Assembly (NCBI RefSeq): GCF_900105315.1 | Contig: NZ_LT629766.1 | Span: forward strand, 3,038,001-3,102,000 | DNA: 64,000 bases | Direction of reading: 5' to 3' | Source: Brevibacterium siliguriense | GTDB lineage: Bacteria; Actinomycetota; Actinomycetes; Actinomycetales; Brevibacteriaceae | In this document: positions 1 to 8,490 of the stretch, piece by piece | Layout: the number at the start of each line of letters is the position of its first letter | Numbering within the stretch: position 1 is the stretch's first letter | Position numbers and translations under genes: made by a program | The notes under the pieces: generated by a model | What the model was told of the DNA's origin: nothing | The model's database searches: none | Seen by the model: only the letters and a program-made list of their open reading frames with translations

Positions 1-573
1 TGGCGCCTCATCGCCGCCACACTGCTGATGAGCGGAATCAACCTCGGTCTGCTGCTGGCTCTCACCGCTCCGACGCTGCTGTTCTTGGGCGCCGTTTCAG
101 CGGTCCTCGCCTTCGTCTGGGCCGGGCTGGCCGCACTGCTGTGGTTCGCTGCACTCATCTGGGTCAACCTGCGGCTGGCGTTCCTCGGTTCGGCGATCGC
201 GGTGGAGAATCTGAGCGTGCGTGGCGCGATCGCGCGCTCCTGGAAGCTGACCGGGCGCGGCTTCTGGCGGATTCTCGGCCAACTGGCACTCGGCTACTTC
301 CTGTCCAATCAGCTCGTCCAGCTCATCATCACCCCGTTCGTCTTCATCATCTCGCTCCTCCTGGGCATCGGTATGACCACGACCAGCGAGTCGACGAGCG
401 CGCAGGCGGCCATAGCGATCGTCTCCGTCGGTCTGCTGCTCGGACTCACACTCATCGCCTCGGCGGTTCTCTTCGCCTATTTCGCTTGCCTGGTGACTGT
501 CTGCTTCTTCGATCAGCAGATGCGCTCCGAAGGTCTCGACCTCGTCCTCATCCGCGCCGAGGAGGACCGATGA
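1..573 (+). CDS. Integral membrane protein, 5'-truncated by the window
   Basis: The reading frame is open from base 1, so the true start lies outside the window; the visible part is 190 codons. It has several hydrophobic segments (roughly residues 12-30, 35-60, 90-120 and 135-165 of the visible part) and the motif NLSVRGAIARSWKLTGRGFWRI between them. That pattern is typical of the polytopic proteins resembling the membrane domain of glycerophosphoryl diester phosphodiesterases that precede DUF4129 genes in actinobacteria. The stop overlaps the next start as ATGA, so it is the first visible gene of the DUF4129-DUF4350-MoxR-DUF58 operon. Specific function is unknown. Confidence 0.8.
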   Translation, partial: WRLIAATLLMSGINLGLLLALTAPTLLFLGAVSAVLAFVWAGLAALLWFAALIWVNLRLAFLGSAIAVENLSVRGAIARSWKLTGRGFWRILGQLALGYFLSNQLVQLIITPFVFIISLLLGIGMTTTSESTSAQAAIAIVSVGLLLGLTLIASAVLFAYFACLVTVCFFDQQMRSEGLDLVLIRAEEDR

Positions 574-1361
574 TCCTCTCCCCCATGACCGAGGCGGCCG
601 GCCACCTCCACACCGCCGTGGCCTCCCAGCCGGGCGCGGCAGGACTGCGCGCCGCCTCGGCGAACATCGGCCGTGACACCGGACGCGAATGGGTCGAGCA
701 CGAACTGACGAAACCCGAATACGCCGCGAACGACCTCACCCCCTTGGAGCAGATCGGCCGGTGGCTGAGCTCTCTGTGGGACTCGCTCGTCAGGACTGCC
801 TTGGGCGCGAACTCACCCTGGCTGCTCGTCTTCGTCGTCCTCGGTCTCGCCGCGATCATCGCCCTCATCGTCTGGCGGGTGCGCCGGGCAGGATTCCGCC
901 GTGTCGGAGTCCCGCTGTCGGCATTCGACCCGGTCGTATCCCAACCGGAACCGGGACCGTGGCGCGAGAGCGCGGCCCGAGCCTCGCGTGCCGGAGATTT
1001 CGAGACCGCCGTCATCGACGAGTCCCGTGCGATCTTCGCGGTCCTCTCCGTCAAGCAGATCGTCTCCCTCGAATCATCGGCTACGGCAAGTGAGATCGCC
1101 CGTTCCGCCGAGGCGGCCCTGCCCGAGCACGGACCCGCCGTCCACGGCGTGGCCGAGGTCTTCAACGACCTCCGCTACGGGGAGGACACCGCGCGGAAAG
1201 CACGTGCGAAGCGCCTCGACGAGGTCTATGCCGACCTGTGCGTACTGGACCGGAACCTGAGCGCACTGCCGGTCCGCCCCCTCCAAGCCACTGGCGACCA
1301 CGGCACGGACCACCAAAGCACAGGTCACCAGGGTGCCCGCCGCGAGGAGGCACCGGCATGA
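570..1361 (+). CDS. DUF4129 domain-containing membrane protein
   Basis: A 263-residue protein with a single membrane span near residues 85-110 (WLLVFVVLGLAAIIALIVW) and a C-terminal cytoplasmic DUF4129-type domain (RAGDFETAVIDESRAIFAVL ... FNDLRYGEDTARKARAKRLD). The start is the ATG of the ATGA overlap with the upstream membrane protein; a longer in-frame extension upstream would lie wholly inside that gene and is not credible. DUF4129 proteins are found with MoxR ATPases and DUF58 proteins and are thought to help in membrane or cell-surface assembly; the exact role is unknown. It is the second gene of the operon. Confidence 0.85.
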   Translation: MILSPMTEAAGHLHTAVASQPGAAGLRAASANIGRDTGREWVEHELTKPEYAANDLTPLEQIGRWLSSLWDSLVRTALGANSPWLLVFVVLGLAAIIALIVWRVRRAGFRRVGVPLSAFDPVVSQPEPGPWRESAARASRAGDFETAVIDESRAIFAVLSVKQIVSLESSATASEIARSAEAALPEHGPAVHGVAEVFNDLRYGEDTARKARAKRLDEVYADLCVLDRNLSALPVRPLQATGDHGTDHQSTGHQGARREEAPA

Positions 1362-2614
1362 GCGCACAGTTGGATGTCGCCGCTCGCGGCACCCGGTCGA
1401 GCTCGCGGATCCCGCTGCGCGCCCGACTGCGTTCGGCTTCGGTATGGATCGTTGCAACCTTCGTCATCCTCATCACCGTCATCGCTCTCGTGCTGCTGAC
1501 CGGAGATGATGAATCCGAAGAGCCCCTGCACTATGATTCGACTGCGCGCACCGGAACGAAGGCACTCGTCGAGACCCTGCGCGACCATGATGTCGACGTC
1601 ACCACCACCGAGGATCAGGAACAGGCCCGCACGGCCGCCGCCCGACCCGACACCACCCTGCTCATTCCGACGAACACCGCAGCGCTGTCGCCCGGGGACA
1701 TCGCCGGCCTCCAGTACGCCCTGCGCACCCACGGCAACCGACTCGTCCTCGTCGACCCGGGACCGACGATCACGGAGTTCACCGACCGGATCACCGTCAA
1801 TGACAACCTCAGCCCGCTCGCCGACCCGGATTCCACGTCCACTCCGACGTGCGACTCACCGATTGCCCACAGCGCCGGGGCCGTAACCACGGGCGACGTC
1901 GAATACGCGGAGGCGAAGAAGGACACCGACGGAATCACCGCCTGCTACCCGTTCGCCGGACTCGGGGTCGATGAGATCGACGACACGGAGGTGGCCCCCG
2001 GGTCCGCCCGCGGACAGTTCGTCACCGATTCGGGCGGTTCCGTACCGCTGACCGTGCTCGGCAATCCCGATTGGGTGACCAATGAGCACATCGACGAAGA
2101 AGGCAACGCCTCGCTCGTCCTCTCGCAGCTGTCCCAGAGGCAGAATGTCGTCGTCTACCATCCGACCTTCGACGGATCCGATGAGCAGTCGCCTCCCTCT
2201 ACGATCGATTTCGTGCCAGGGTGGTTCCTCGCCGGAGTCCTGTGGCTGATCCCCTGCGTGCTCGTCCTTCTGTTCGTCATCGGGCGCCGGTTCGGGCCGT
2301 TGGCTCTCGAACGTCTGCCTGTCATCGTGCCGGCGGTGGAGACCGTACACGGTCGGGCCGCGTTGAGCTCGCGCAGCCACGACCGGGACGGTGCGCTGCA
2401 CACTCTGCGGACCGGTGCGCTGCTGCGCATCGCCAAACGACTGAGTCTCAGTCCCGATGCCCGCACCCCCGATATCATCACCCGCATCGCGTCCACCACG
2501 GGAGCCGACCCCGGCTATCTCAACCACGTATTCGTCTCCGCTTCGGCACACACCGACGCCGAACTCACCGACCTCGTCCATCAGCTCACCAAGATCGAAA
2601 GTGAGATCCCATGA
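1358..2614 (+). CDS. DUF4350 domain-containing protein
   Basis: A 418-residue protein. A membrane span lies near residues 25-50 (SVWIVATFVILITVIALVLL), followed by a DUF4350-type extracytoplasmic domain that resembles a glutamine-amidotransferase-like Rossmann fold (GTKALVETLRDHDVDVTTTE, then TLLIPTNTAALSPGDI). A second span near residues 290-310 (WFLAGVLWLIPCVLVLLFVI) precedes a cytoplasmic tail. The start is the ATG overlapping the DUF4129 stop as ATGA. DUF4350 regularly sits between DUF4129 and moxR in actinobacteria; the biochemical role is not established. Confidence 0.85.
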   Translation: MSAQLDVAARGTRSSSRIPLRARLRSASVWIVATFVILITVIALVLLTGDDESEEPLHYDSTARTGTKALVETLRDHDVDVTTTEDQEQARTAAARPDTTLLIPTNTAALSPGDIAGLQYALRTHGNRLVLVDPGPTITEFTDRITVNDNLSPLADPDSTSTPTCDSPIAHSAGAVTTGDVEYAEAKKDTDGITACYPFAGLGVDEIDDTEVAPGSARGQFVTDSGGSVPLTVLGNPDWVTNEHIDEEGNASLVLSQLSQRQNVVVYHPTFDGSDEQSPPSTIDFVPGWFLAGVLWLIPCVLVLLFVIGRRFGPLALERLPVIVPAVETVHGRAALSSRSHDRDGALHTLRTGALLRIAKRLSLSPDARTPDIITRIASTTGADPGYLNHVFVSASAHTDAELTDLVHQLTKIESEIP

Positions 2615-3639
2615 CCCAGCCGCCCCAGGACCCCACGAATCCTCAGGAACCGAACGCGCCACAGCCGTCGGCCACCCCGCAGGCGGAACCGGACCCGGTC
2701 CGTGCGGCGTTGAACGGTGTGCGCGCCGAGATCGCCAAGGCCGTCGTCGGACAGGACCAGCCAGTGACCGGAATGCTCATCGCACTGTTGTGCCAGGGGC
2801 ACGTGCTCCTCGAGGGGGTGCCCGGAGTGGCGAAGACTCTGCTCGTGCGCAGCTTCGCGGCCGCTGTCAGTCTCGACAGCTCACGTGTGCAGTTCACTCC
2901 CGATCTCATGCCCAGCGATGTCACCGGATCGTTGGTCTTCGACGCGTCCGCTTCGGACTTCTCCTTCCGTCCCGGCCCGGTGTTCACGAACATCCTCATC
3001 GCCGATGAGATCAACCGCACCCCGCCGAAAACCCAGTCGGCTCTGCTCGAGGCGATGGAAGAGCATCAGGTGTCCGTCGGCGGACGTTCCCGGAAGCTGC
3101 CCGAGCCGTTCCTCGTCGCGGCCACACAGAATCCCGTCGAATACGAGGGCACCTATCCGTTGCCGGAGGCCCAGCTCGACCGGTTCCTGTTCAAACTCGT
3201 CCTCGACCTGCCCGAGCGGGATCACGAGTTCGAGATCCTCGACCGCCATGCCCGAGGCTTCGACGCAGGGTCACTGGCGGCGGCGGGTCTGCGACCGGTC
3301 GCCGATGCCGACCTCATCGGCCGGGCGCGCGAGGCGATCGCGAAGATCTACATCGCCCCGCAGATCATCACCTACATCGTCGACCTCGCACGAGCCACCC
3401 GCCGGACGCCGTCGCTGGCGCTCGGCGTCTCACCGCGCGGAGCAACGAGGATGCTCGGTGCCGCCCGTGCCCATGCGTGGCTCAGCGGTCGGCACTATGT
3501 CACCCCCGACGACGTCAAGGCGCTCGCACATATGTCGCTGTCGCACCGGGTCATCCTGCGTCCCGAGGCGCAGATGGACGGTCTGGACGTCGGTCAGGTC
3601 CTCGACTCGATCATCGCCACGACCGAAGTGCCTCGCTGA
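2611..3639 (+). CDS. MoxR family AAA+ ATPase
   Basis: A 342-residue MoxR-type AAA+ ATPase. Walker A is GVPGVAKTLL near residue 70, Walker B and the following helix are LIADEINRTPPKTQSALLEA near residue 130, sensor 1 is VAATQNPVEYEGTYPLPEAQ, and the C-terminal lid contains SPRGATRMLGAARAHAWLSG. The first 25 residues are Pro/Gln-rich and probably disordered. MoxR ATPases act as chaperones in assembling or activating protein complexes, usually with a DUF58/VWA-like partner, which is the next gene here. The start overlaps the DUF4350 stop by four bases. Confidence 0.95.
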   Translation: MTQPPQDPTNPQEPNAPQPSATPQAEPDPVRAALNGVRAEIAKAVVGQDQPVTGMLIALLCQGHVLLEGVPGVAKTLLVRSFAAAVSLDSSRVQFTPDLMPSDVTGSLVFDASASDFSFRPGPVFTNILIADEINRTPPKTQSALLEAMEEHQVSVGGRSRKLPEPFLVAATQNPVEYEGTYPLPEAQLDRFLFKLVLDLPERDHEFEILDRHARGFDAGSLAAAGLRPVADADLIGRAREAIAKIYIAPQIITYIVDLARATRRTPSLALGVSPRGATRMLGAARAHAWLSGRHYVTPDDVKALAHMSLSHRVILRPEAQMDGLDVGQVLDSIIATTEVPR

Positions 3640-4926
3640 ATGACCACCAGGCTGTTCCTGCTCACCCTTCTCGGCTCGGTGCCGGTCATGCTGGTGCCCA
3701 CGTGGCCGACGGCGCTGATCGTGGCCGGGGCGATCATCGTGGTCGCGGTCATCGACTTCTTTCTCGTCCCCCGGATCCACGGACTCGAACTCCAGCGCAC
3801 ACCGGGACCGATGGTCCGCCTCGGCGACGGCACCCACAGCACACTGACTCTGGTCAACGGGACGAACCGTCGACTGCGGCTGCACGTCCGCGACGCCTGG
3901 GCGCCGAGTGCCGCAGCCGTCCAGACCCGGTCTCGTCATGTGCTCGAACCGGGCGAGCAGACTCAGGTGACCACCGAGCTGGAGCCGACGCGACGAGGGG
4001 CGCTGCCCGGCGACCTGGTCACGGTGCGCAGTCGCAGCGTGCTCGGGCTGATCCACCGGCAGAAGAGCATCGACGTCCCCGCCTCTGTGCGGGTGCTGCC
4101 TCCGTTCGTGTCCCGGCGGGAACTGCCATCGAAGACTCAGAAGCTGCGTGAGCTCGAGGGACGGTCAGCGGTGATGATCCGCGGGATGGGCACAGAATTC
4201 GATTCGCTGCGCGACTACGTCGACGGTGACGACGTCCGCTCCATCGACTGGAGGGCCAGTGCCCGTGCCCAGAATCTCGTCGTCAAGACCTGGCGACCGG
4301 AGAAGGATCGTCGCGTCGTCATCGTCGTCGACTCCTCCCGATTCGCCGCCCGCCGCTGCGGCGAGGGCACGGTCTTCGATGCCGCCCTGGAGGCGTCACT
4401 GCTGCTGACGGCTCTGGCCACGGGCGCCGGCGATCGGGTCGATGTCATCGTCGCCGATGCCAGGGTGCGTGCAATCGCGTCGAGCCATCGGGCTCACGAC
4501 CCGGTCCACGACCTGTCGGTGACGCTGACGCCCGTGCACCCGGAACTCTATGAGGCGAACTGGGAATCGATCGCCGCTGCAGTCATGCAGACGTCGAGGC
4601 AGCAGGCGCTCGTCGTGCTGGTCACGCAGCTCGACGAAGCGACCGTCGACGAGGATATCCTGCCCGTGCTGCCGACGCTCACGACTCATCACCGGGTCGT
4701 CGTCGCCGGAGTCGAAGATCCCACACTGGAGACACTGGTCGCCGAGCGCGGAGACGTCGAGGACGTATATTCGGCAGCGGCCGCTGAGGCGGAGAGACTG
4801 ACGACGGCGTCGCTCCAGACTCGCCTGCGCGGGCTCGGGATCGCTTCGGTCCATGTTCTGCCGGAGAAGCTTCCCGGTGCGTTGGCCGATCTCTACATCC
4901 GGCTCAAGGTCACGGGCGGACTGTGA
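3640..4926 (+). CDS. DUF58 domain-containing protein (MoxR partner)
   Basis: A 428-residue protein starting directly after the moxR stop. Two N-terminal membrane spans (residues about 3-45) precede a beta-rich region and the DUF58 signature EFDSLRDYVDGDDVRSIDW near residues 190-210, followed by a VWA-like fold that begins VVIVVDSSRF. DUF58 proteins are the usual partners of MoxR ATPases; their molecular function is unsettled, with envelope or complex-assembly roles proposed. This is the last gene of the plus-strand operon; the following gene is convergent. Confidence 0.93.
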   Translation: MTTRLFLLTLLGSVPVMLVPTWPTALIVAGAIIVVAVIDFFLVPRIHGLELQRTPGPMVRLGDGTHSTLTLVNGTNRRLRLHVRDAWAPSAAAVQTRSRHVLEPGEQTQVTTELEPTRRGALPGDLVTVRSRSVLGLIHRQKSIDVPASVRVLPPFVSRRELPSKTQKLRELEGRSAVMIRGMGTEFDSLRDYVDGDDVRSIDWRASARAQNLVVKTWRPEKDRRVVIVVDSSRFAARRCGEGTVFDAALEASLLLTALATGAGDRVDVIVADARVRAIASSHRAHDPVHDLSVTLTPVHPELYEANWESIAAAVMQTSRQQALVVLVTQLDEATVDEDILPVLPTLTTHHRVVVAGVEDPTLETLVAERGDVEDVYSAAAAEAERLTTASLQTRLRGLGIASVHVLPEKLPGALADLYIRLKVTGGL

Positions 4927-4938
4927 CCGCACGTTTGG

Positions 4939-5937
4939 TCAGCGGTCGGTGGAGATGACCGAATATCCTGCCTGGTGCTCGTCCAGATCGGCGCTGAGGC
5001 CGGCAGCGGCAGCGCGTCTGCCGAAGTGCCAGGCGTAGACGACGACCGCGGCGGTATAGGTCACGCCGATGGCGATCTTGAGTGCCGGCGGGATCGGGTT
5101 CGGGGTCACGAAGCCTTCGATGAGACCCGAACCGAACAGCAGCAGCACAAGGCCTCCGGCGACGACGAGCAGCGACCGAGCCTCACCGGCGAGCTTGTCA
5201 CGGCGCAGGCGCGGTCCCGGAACCACCCAGGCGAAGAACAGACGCAGGCCCGCTGCAGCGGCGAGGATGATGCAGCTGATCTCCGGGATCCCGTGCGGCA
5301 GGATGTAGAGGAAGAAGTCGGAGGCCCGGTCGAACTCGAACATCATCGCCCCGGAGAAGCCGACGTTGACCGCGTTCGAGAACAGTCCGACGATGACATA
5401 GACGCCGGTGATGCCGAGGAGGACGAACTGGACGGCGATCCACGCATTGTTCGTCCACACGCCGACGGCGAAGAATCCGTTCGGGTTCTCCTTGTAGTAG
5501 TCGACGAAATCGTGTTCGGCGAACTGCCGCCGGAACTCACGATCTCCGAAGGTGTCGAGCACTTCCGGATGTGTTCCCGCCCAGATGCCTGACAGGACGG
5601 CGACTGCGAGGAACCCGGCGGCCGCGATGACGAAGTCCCACCGCAGCCGATACAGCGACAGCGGCAGACTGACGACGAAGAACCGTGCGAATCCCGACAG
5701 TCCCCCGCTGGGCACGGAGGACAGATGATTGCGGGAGCGGTGGACGATGGCCGAGAGTCGGGCGGCTTCGAGGGAATCCGGTGCGACGGTCGTGATCCGC
5801 GAGAGATCCTTCGACGCGGCTCTGTACAGCTGAAGGAAACGAGTCGTCTGCTCGGGTGTCAGCGTATTCCTCTTCGCCAATGCCGACAGCTCCAGCCAGT
5901 CATCGCCGTGCAGCTGGGCCAGCAGATTCGGATCCAT
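4939..5937 (-). CDS. SpoIIM-like (stage II sporulation protein M family) membrane protein
   Basis: A 332-residue polytopic membrane protein with about five or six hydrophobic segments. Family hallmarks are the central region FSNAVNVGFSGAMMFEFDRA and the LYILPHGIPEISCIILAAA segment, where the HG.PE motif is characteristic of SpoIIM/DUF95 proteins. The N-terminal cytoplasmic helices (about 80 residues) precede the first span. Actinobacteria do not form endospores by the Bacillus route; here this family accompanies MoxR/DUF58/RDD genes, so an envelope role is more likely than sporulation. It converges on the DUF58 gene with a 12-base gap and is divergent from the RDD gene. Confidence 0.9.
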   Translation of the reverse strand: MDPNLLAQLHGDDWLELSALAKRNTLTPEQTTRFLQLYRAASKDLSRITTVAPDSLEAARLSAIVHRSRNHLSSVPSGGLSGFARFFVVSLPLSLYRLRWDFVIAAAGFLAVAVLSGIWAGTHPEVLDTFGDREFRRQFAEHDFVDYYKENPNGFFAVGVWTNNAWIAVQFVLLGITGVYVIVGLFSNAVNVGFSGAMMFEFDRASDFFLYILPHGIPEISCIILAAAAGLRLFFAWVVPGPRLRRDKLAGEARSLLVVAGGLVLLLFGSGLIEGFVTPNPIPPALKIAIGVTYTAAVVVYAWHFGRRAAAAGLSADLDEHQAGYSVISTDR

Positions 5938-6050
5938 TCCTCCAGCCTATCGGAGACAGCGCAGGGACACCTCCGACGCGGCGAGAGGCCGACGGCATGC
6001 TCTCGGCGAAACGCCCGCCTCGGTGCTTTCGGATATGACACGATGGACGG

Positions 6051-6875
6051 GTGAGTACTCTGATCACCGGCGAAGCCGTCGAACTCAATGTCCAACCGGC
6101 CGCTCTGGCGGCCCGGGCACTGAGCTGCCTGATCGACTACATCGTCTATTCACTGGTGAATATCGGACTGCTCGTCGCCATGTTCTGGCTGATGCTCAAG
6201 GTCCTCGATCTCAACGGCCTGCTCCTCGGCTCGCTCATGACCGTCATGACGATCTTCGTGTTCGTGCTGCTGCCGATGCTCGTCGAAGTGCTCAGCCGCG
6301 GTCGGTCGCTGGGCAAGCTCATCCTCGGGCTGCGTGTGGTCCGCGATGACGGCGGTGCCGTGCGGCTTAGGCATTCCTTCATCCGAGCCCTGTTGTGGCC
6401 ATTCGAGATCGTCTCCAGCAGCGGCGGAATCGCGGCTCTGTCCGGCCTCCTCTCACCGCAGGCAAAGCGCCTCGGCGACTATCTGGCCGGAACCATCGCC
6501 GTGAGCGAACGCAGCCGACCGCTGCCGCCCATGCACACTCATGTGGCCCCGCACCTGCACAATTGGCTGAACCGCACCGACGTGACGACGATCCCCGACG
6601 GTCTGCATCGGCGCATCGTCGCGTTCCTCGCTACGGCGCCGCAGCTCGGCGCGGAGTCGAGGTGGCAGCGAGCGATCGAGCTCGCCACCGAGCTCAACCC
6701 CTATGTGGCTCCGGCTCCGCCGGAGGGAACGTTTCCCGAACAGTTCCTGTCCGCGATCATCCACCGGCAGCGCATCGCCGAGGTCGAGAAGCAACGCCGG
6801 CGCGCGGACCGTGCGAACGCCTTCCGGTCCGGAGTCGACTCCCTCCCCTTCGGCCTCAGCCTCACCCGCCGCTGA
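6051..6875 (+). CDS. RDD family membrane protein
   Basis: A 274-residue protein starting at GTG. The N-terminal RDD domain (PAALAARALSCLIDYIVYSL, then SRGRSLGKLILGLRVVRDDG) has about three membrane spans, and the conserved Arg/Asp pair that names the family is visible as ARAL..LIDY. The C-terminal 110 residues are hydrophilic and basic. RDD proteins are often transport- or envelope-associated, some shown to be ion exchangers, but the substrate here is unknown. It is divergent from the SpoIIM-like gene across about 113 bases and converges on ahcY. Confidence 0.9.
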   Translation: MSTLITGEAVELNVQPAALAARALSCLIDYIVYSLVNIGLLVAMFWLMLKVLDLNGLLLGSLMTVMTIFVFVLLPMLVEVLSRGRSLGKLILGLRVVRDDGGAVRLRHSFIRALLWPFEIVSSSGGIAALSGLLSPQAKRLGDYLAGTIAVSERSRPLPPMHTHVAPHLHNWLNRTDVTTIPDGLHRRIVAFLATAPQLGAESRWQRAIELATELNPYVAPAPPEGTFPEQFLSAIIHRQRIAEVEKQRRRADRANAFRSGVDSLPFGLSLTRR

Positions 6876-6877
6876 CT

Positions 6878-6952
6878 CGATCAGCAGCGGCAGTGCCTGA
6901 TGAGCGGCAGTGACTGATGAGCGGCGGTGCCTGATCAGTAGCGGTAGTGCTC
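6878..6952. repeat. Short tandem repeat at the 3' end of ahcY
   Basis: Four imperfect units of about 17-20 bases are visible in a row (GATCAGCAGCGGCAGTGCCT, GATGAGCGGCAGTGACT, GATGAGCGGCGGTGCCT, GATCAGTAGCGGTAGTGCT). The last unit contains the stop codon and final residues (HYRY) of ahcY on the minus strand, so the array looks like a serial duplication of the 3' end of ahcY into the short convergent gap with the RDD gene. Confidence 0.7.
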
Positions 6953-8395
6953 GGGTTTGTAGGGTCCCGCCACGTCGACGCCGATGTACTCGGCCTGTTC
7001 CTTGCTCAGCTCCGACAGCTTCGCTCCCAGAGCGGGCAGGTGAAGTCGCGCCACCTTCTCGTCGAGCTCCTTCGCCAGCCGGTGCACCGAGTTGCCGTAG
7101 TCGTCGTGAGCGTTCCACAACTCGATCTGGGCGAGCACCTGGTTGCTGAACGATGCGCTCATCACGAATGACGGATGGCCAGTGGCGTTGCCCAGGTTGA
7201 GCAGTCGACCTTCGGAGAGGACGAGGAAGTCCGTGCGATCACGGCCGAGTCCCGCCTCGGCGGGCACGGGTACGCTCCACTCGTGGACCTGCGGTTTGAT
7301 CTCGATCTTCTCCACTCCGGGCAGGCGGGACAGACCTGCCAGGTCGATCTCGTCGTCGAAGTGACCGACGTTGCCGATGATGGCGCCGGGTTTGAGCGTC
7401 TGCAGCACCTTGACGTCGACGACCCGGGTGTTGCCGGTCGTGGTGATGATGATGTCGGCCTGGGGAGCCGCCTCGGCGAGGAGGTCGACCTGGTAGCCGT
7501 CCATCGTCGCCTGCAGCGCACAGATCGGGTCGATCTCGGTGACGATGACGCGTGCGCCCTGCCCGCGCAGAGCCTCTGCGGCGCCTTTGCCGACGTCGCC
7601 GTAGCCGATGACGACGGCGATCTTTCCGCCGATGAGCACGTCGGTGGCGCGGTTGAGTCCGTCGGGCAGCGAATGGCGGATGCCGTAGCGGTTGTCGAAC
7701 TTCGACTTCGTCACCGAGTCGTTGACGTTGATGGCCGGGAACGGCAGTCCGTCCTGCTCGGCGAGGCGGTAGAGGCGGTTGACTCCTGTCGTCGTCTCCT
7801 CGCTCACGCCTTTGATCCCCGCGGCCAGCTGAGCGAACCGACCGGGAGCGGCCACGATGGACGCAGCGATCTGCTTGAGCAGGACCTTGTACTCCTCCGG
7901 ATCCTCGGCGCCGGCGGTGGGCACTCCCCCGGCGGCTTCGAATTCGGTGCCCTTGAGCACGTACATGGTGGCGTCGCCGCCGTCGTCGAGGATGAGGTTC
8001 GGTCCGTCCGCGAAGTCGAAGATCTTGTCCGCGGCCCACCAGTACTCTTCGAGAGTCTCGCCCTTCCATGCGAAGACCGGAACTCCGGCCGGGGCTTCGG
8101 GTGTGCCGGAACCGACGACGACGGCCGCCGCGGCCTCGTCCTGGGTGGAGAAGATGTTGCAGCTGGCCCACCGAACTTCTGCGCCGAGTGCCACAAGGGT
8201 CTCGATGAGCACTGCGGTCTGCACGGTCATGTGCAGGCTGCCGGCGATGCGGGCCCCGGCCAACGGTGTGGTCGAAGCGTATTCCTCACGCAGCTCCATG
8301 AGGCCCGGCATCTCCCTTTCGGCGAGGCGGATCTGGTGTCGACCGGCCTCGGCCAGGCTGAGATCGGCGACCTTGAAGTCAGTGGAATCAAGCAC
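6935..8395 (-). CDS. ahcY: Adenosylhomocysteinase (S-adenosyl-L-homocysteine hydrolase)
   Basis: A 486-residue enzyme that reversibly cleaves S-adenosylhomocysteine to adenosine and homocysteine, removing the product inhibitor of methyltransferases. Substrate-binding motifs are [18 protein letters not shown] and [16 protein letters not shown], the NAD-binding loop is [20 protein letters not shown], and the tail ends in the family-typical [10 protein letters not shown] that reaches the neighbouring subunit's NAD site. The start is GTG with an excellent ribosome site (GGAGG, 4 bases upstream). It lies in the conserved actinobacterial block with manB and DUF3499. Confidence 0.97.
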   Translation of the reverse strand: MLDSTDFKVADLSLAEAGRHQIRLAEREMPGLMELREEYASTTPLAGARIAGSLHMTVQTAVLIETLVALGAEVRWASCNIFSTQDEAAAAVVVGSGTPEAPAGVPVFAWKGETLEEYWWAADKIFDFADGPNLILDDGGDATMYVLKGTEFEAAGGVPTAGAEDPEEYKVLLKQIAASIVAAPGRFAQLAAGIKGVSEETTTGVNRLYRLAEQDGLPFPAINVNDSVTKSKFDNRYGIRHSLPDGLNRATDVLIGGKIAVVIGYGDVGKGAAEALRGQGARVIVTEIDPICALQATMDGYQVDLLAEAAPQADIIITTTGNTRVVDVKVLQTLKPGAIIGNVGHFDDEIDLAGLSRLPGVEKIEIKPQVHEWSVPVPAEAGLGRDRTDFLVLSEGRLLNLGNATGHPSFVMSASFSNQVLAQIELWNAHDDYGNSVHRLAKELDEKVARLHLPALGAKLSELSKEQAEYIGVDVAGPYKPEHYRY

Positions 8396-8490
8396 GGTAC
8401 CTCCATACGGCGGGCTGTCTGATCGGCTTCGAGTCTATTCCCGGGCAGGAGGCTTGTCGCCTCGTGCCCGATCTGCGGACAGGCGAGGAT

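Noticed and set aside
7175..8422. Long plus-strand frame of 415 codons opposite ahcY
   Set aside because: It is the reverse-strand shadow of a fully conserved enzyme in GC-rich DNA, with no family features.
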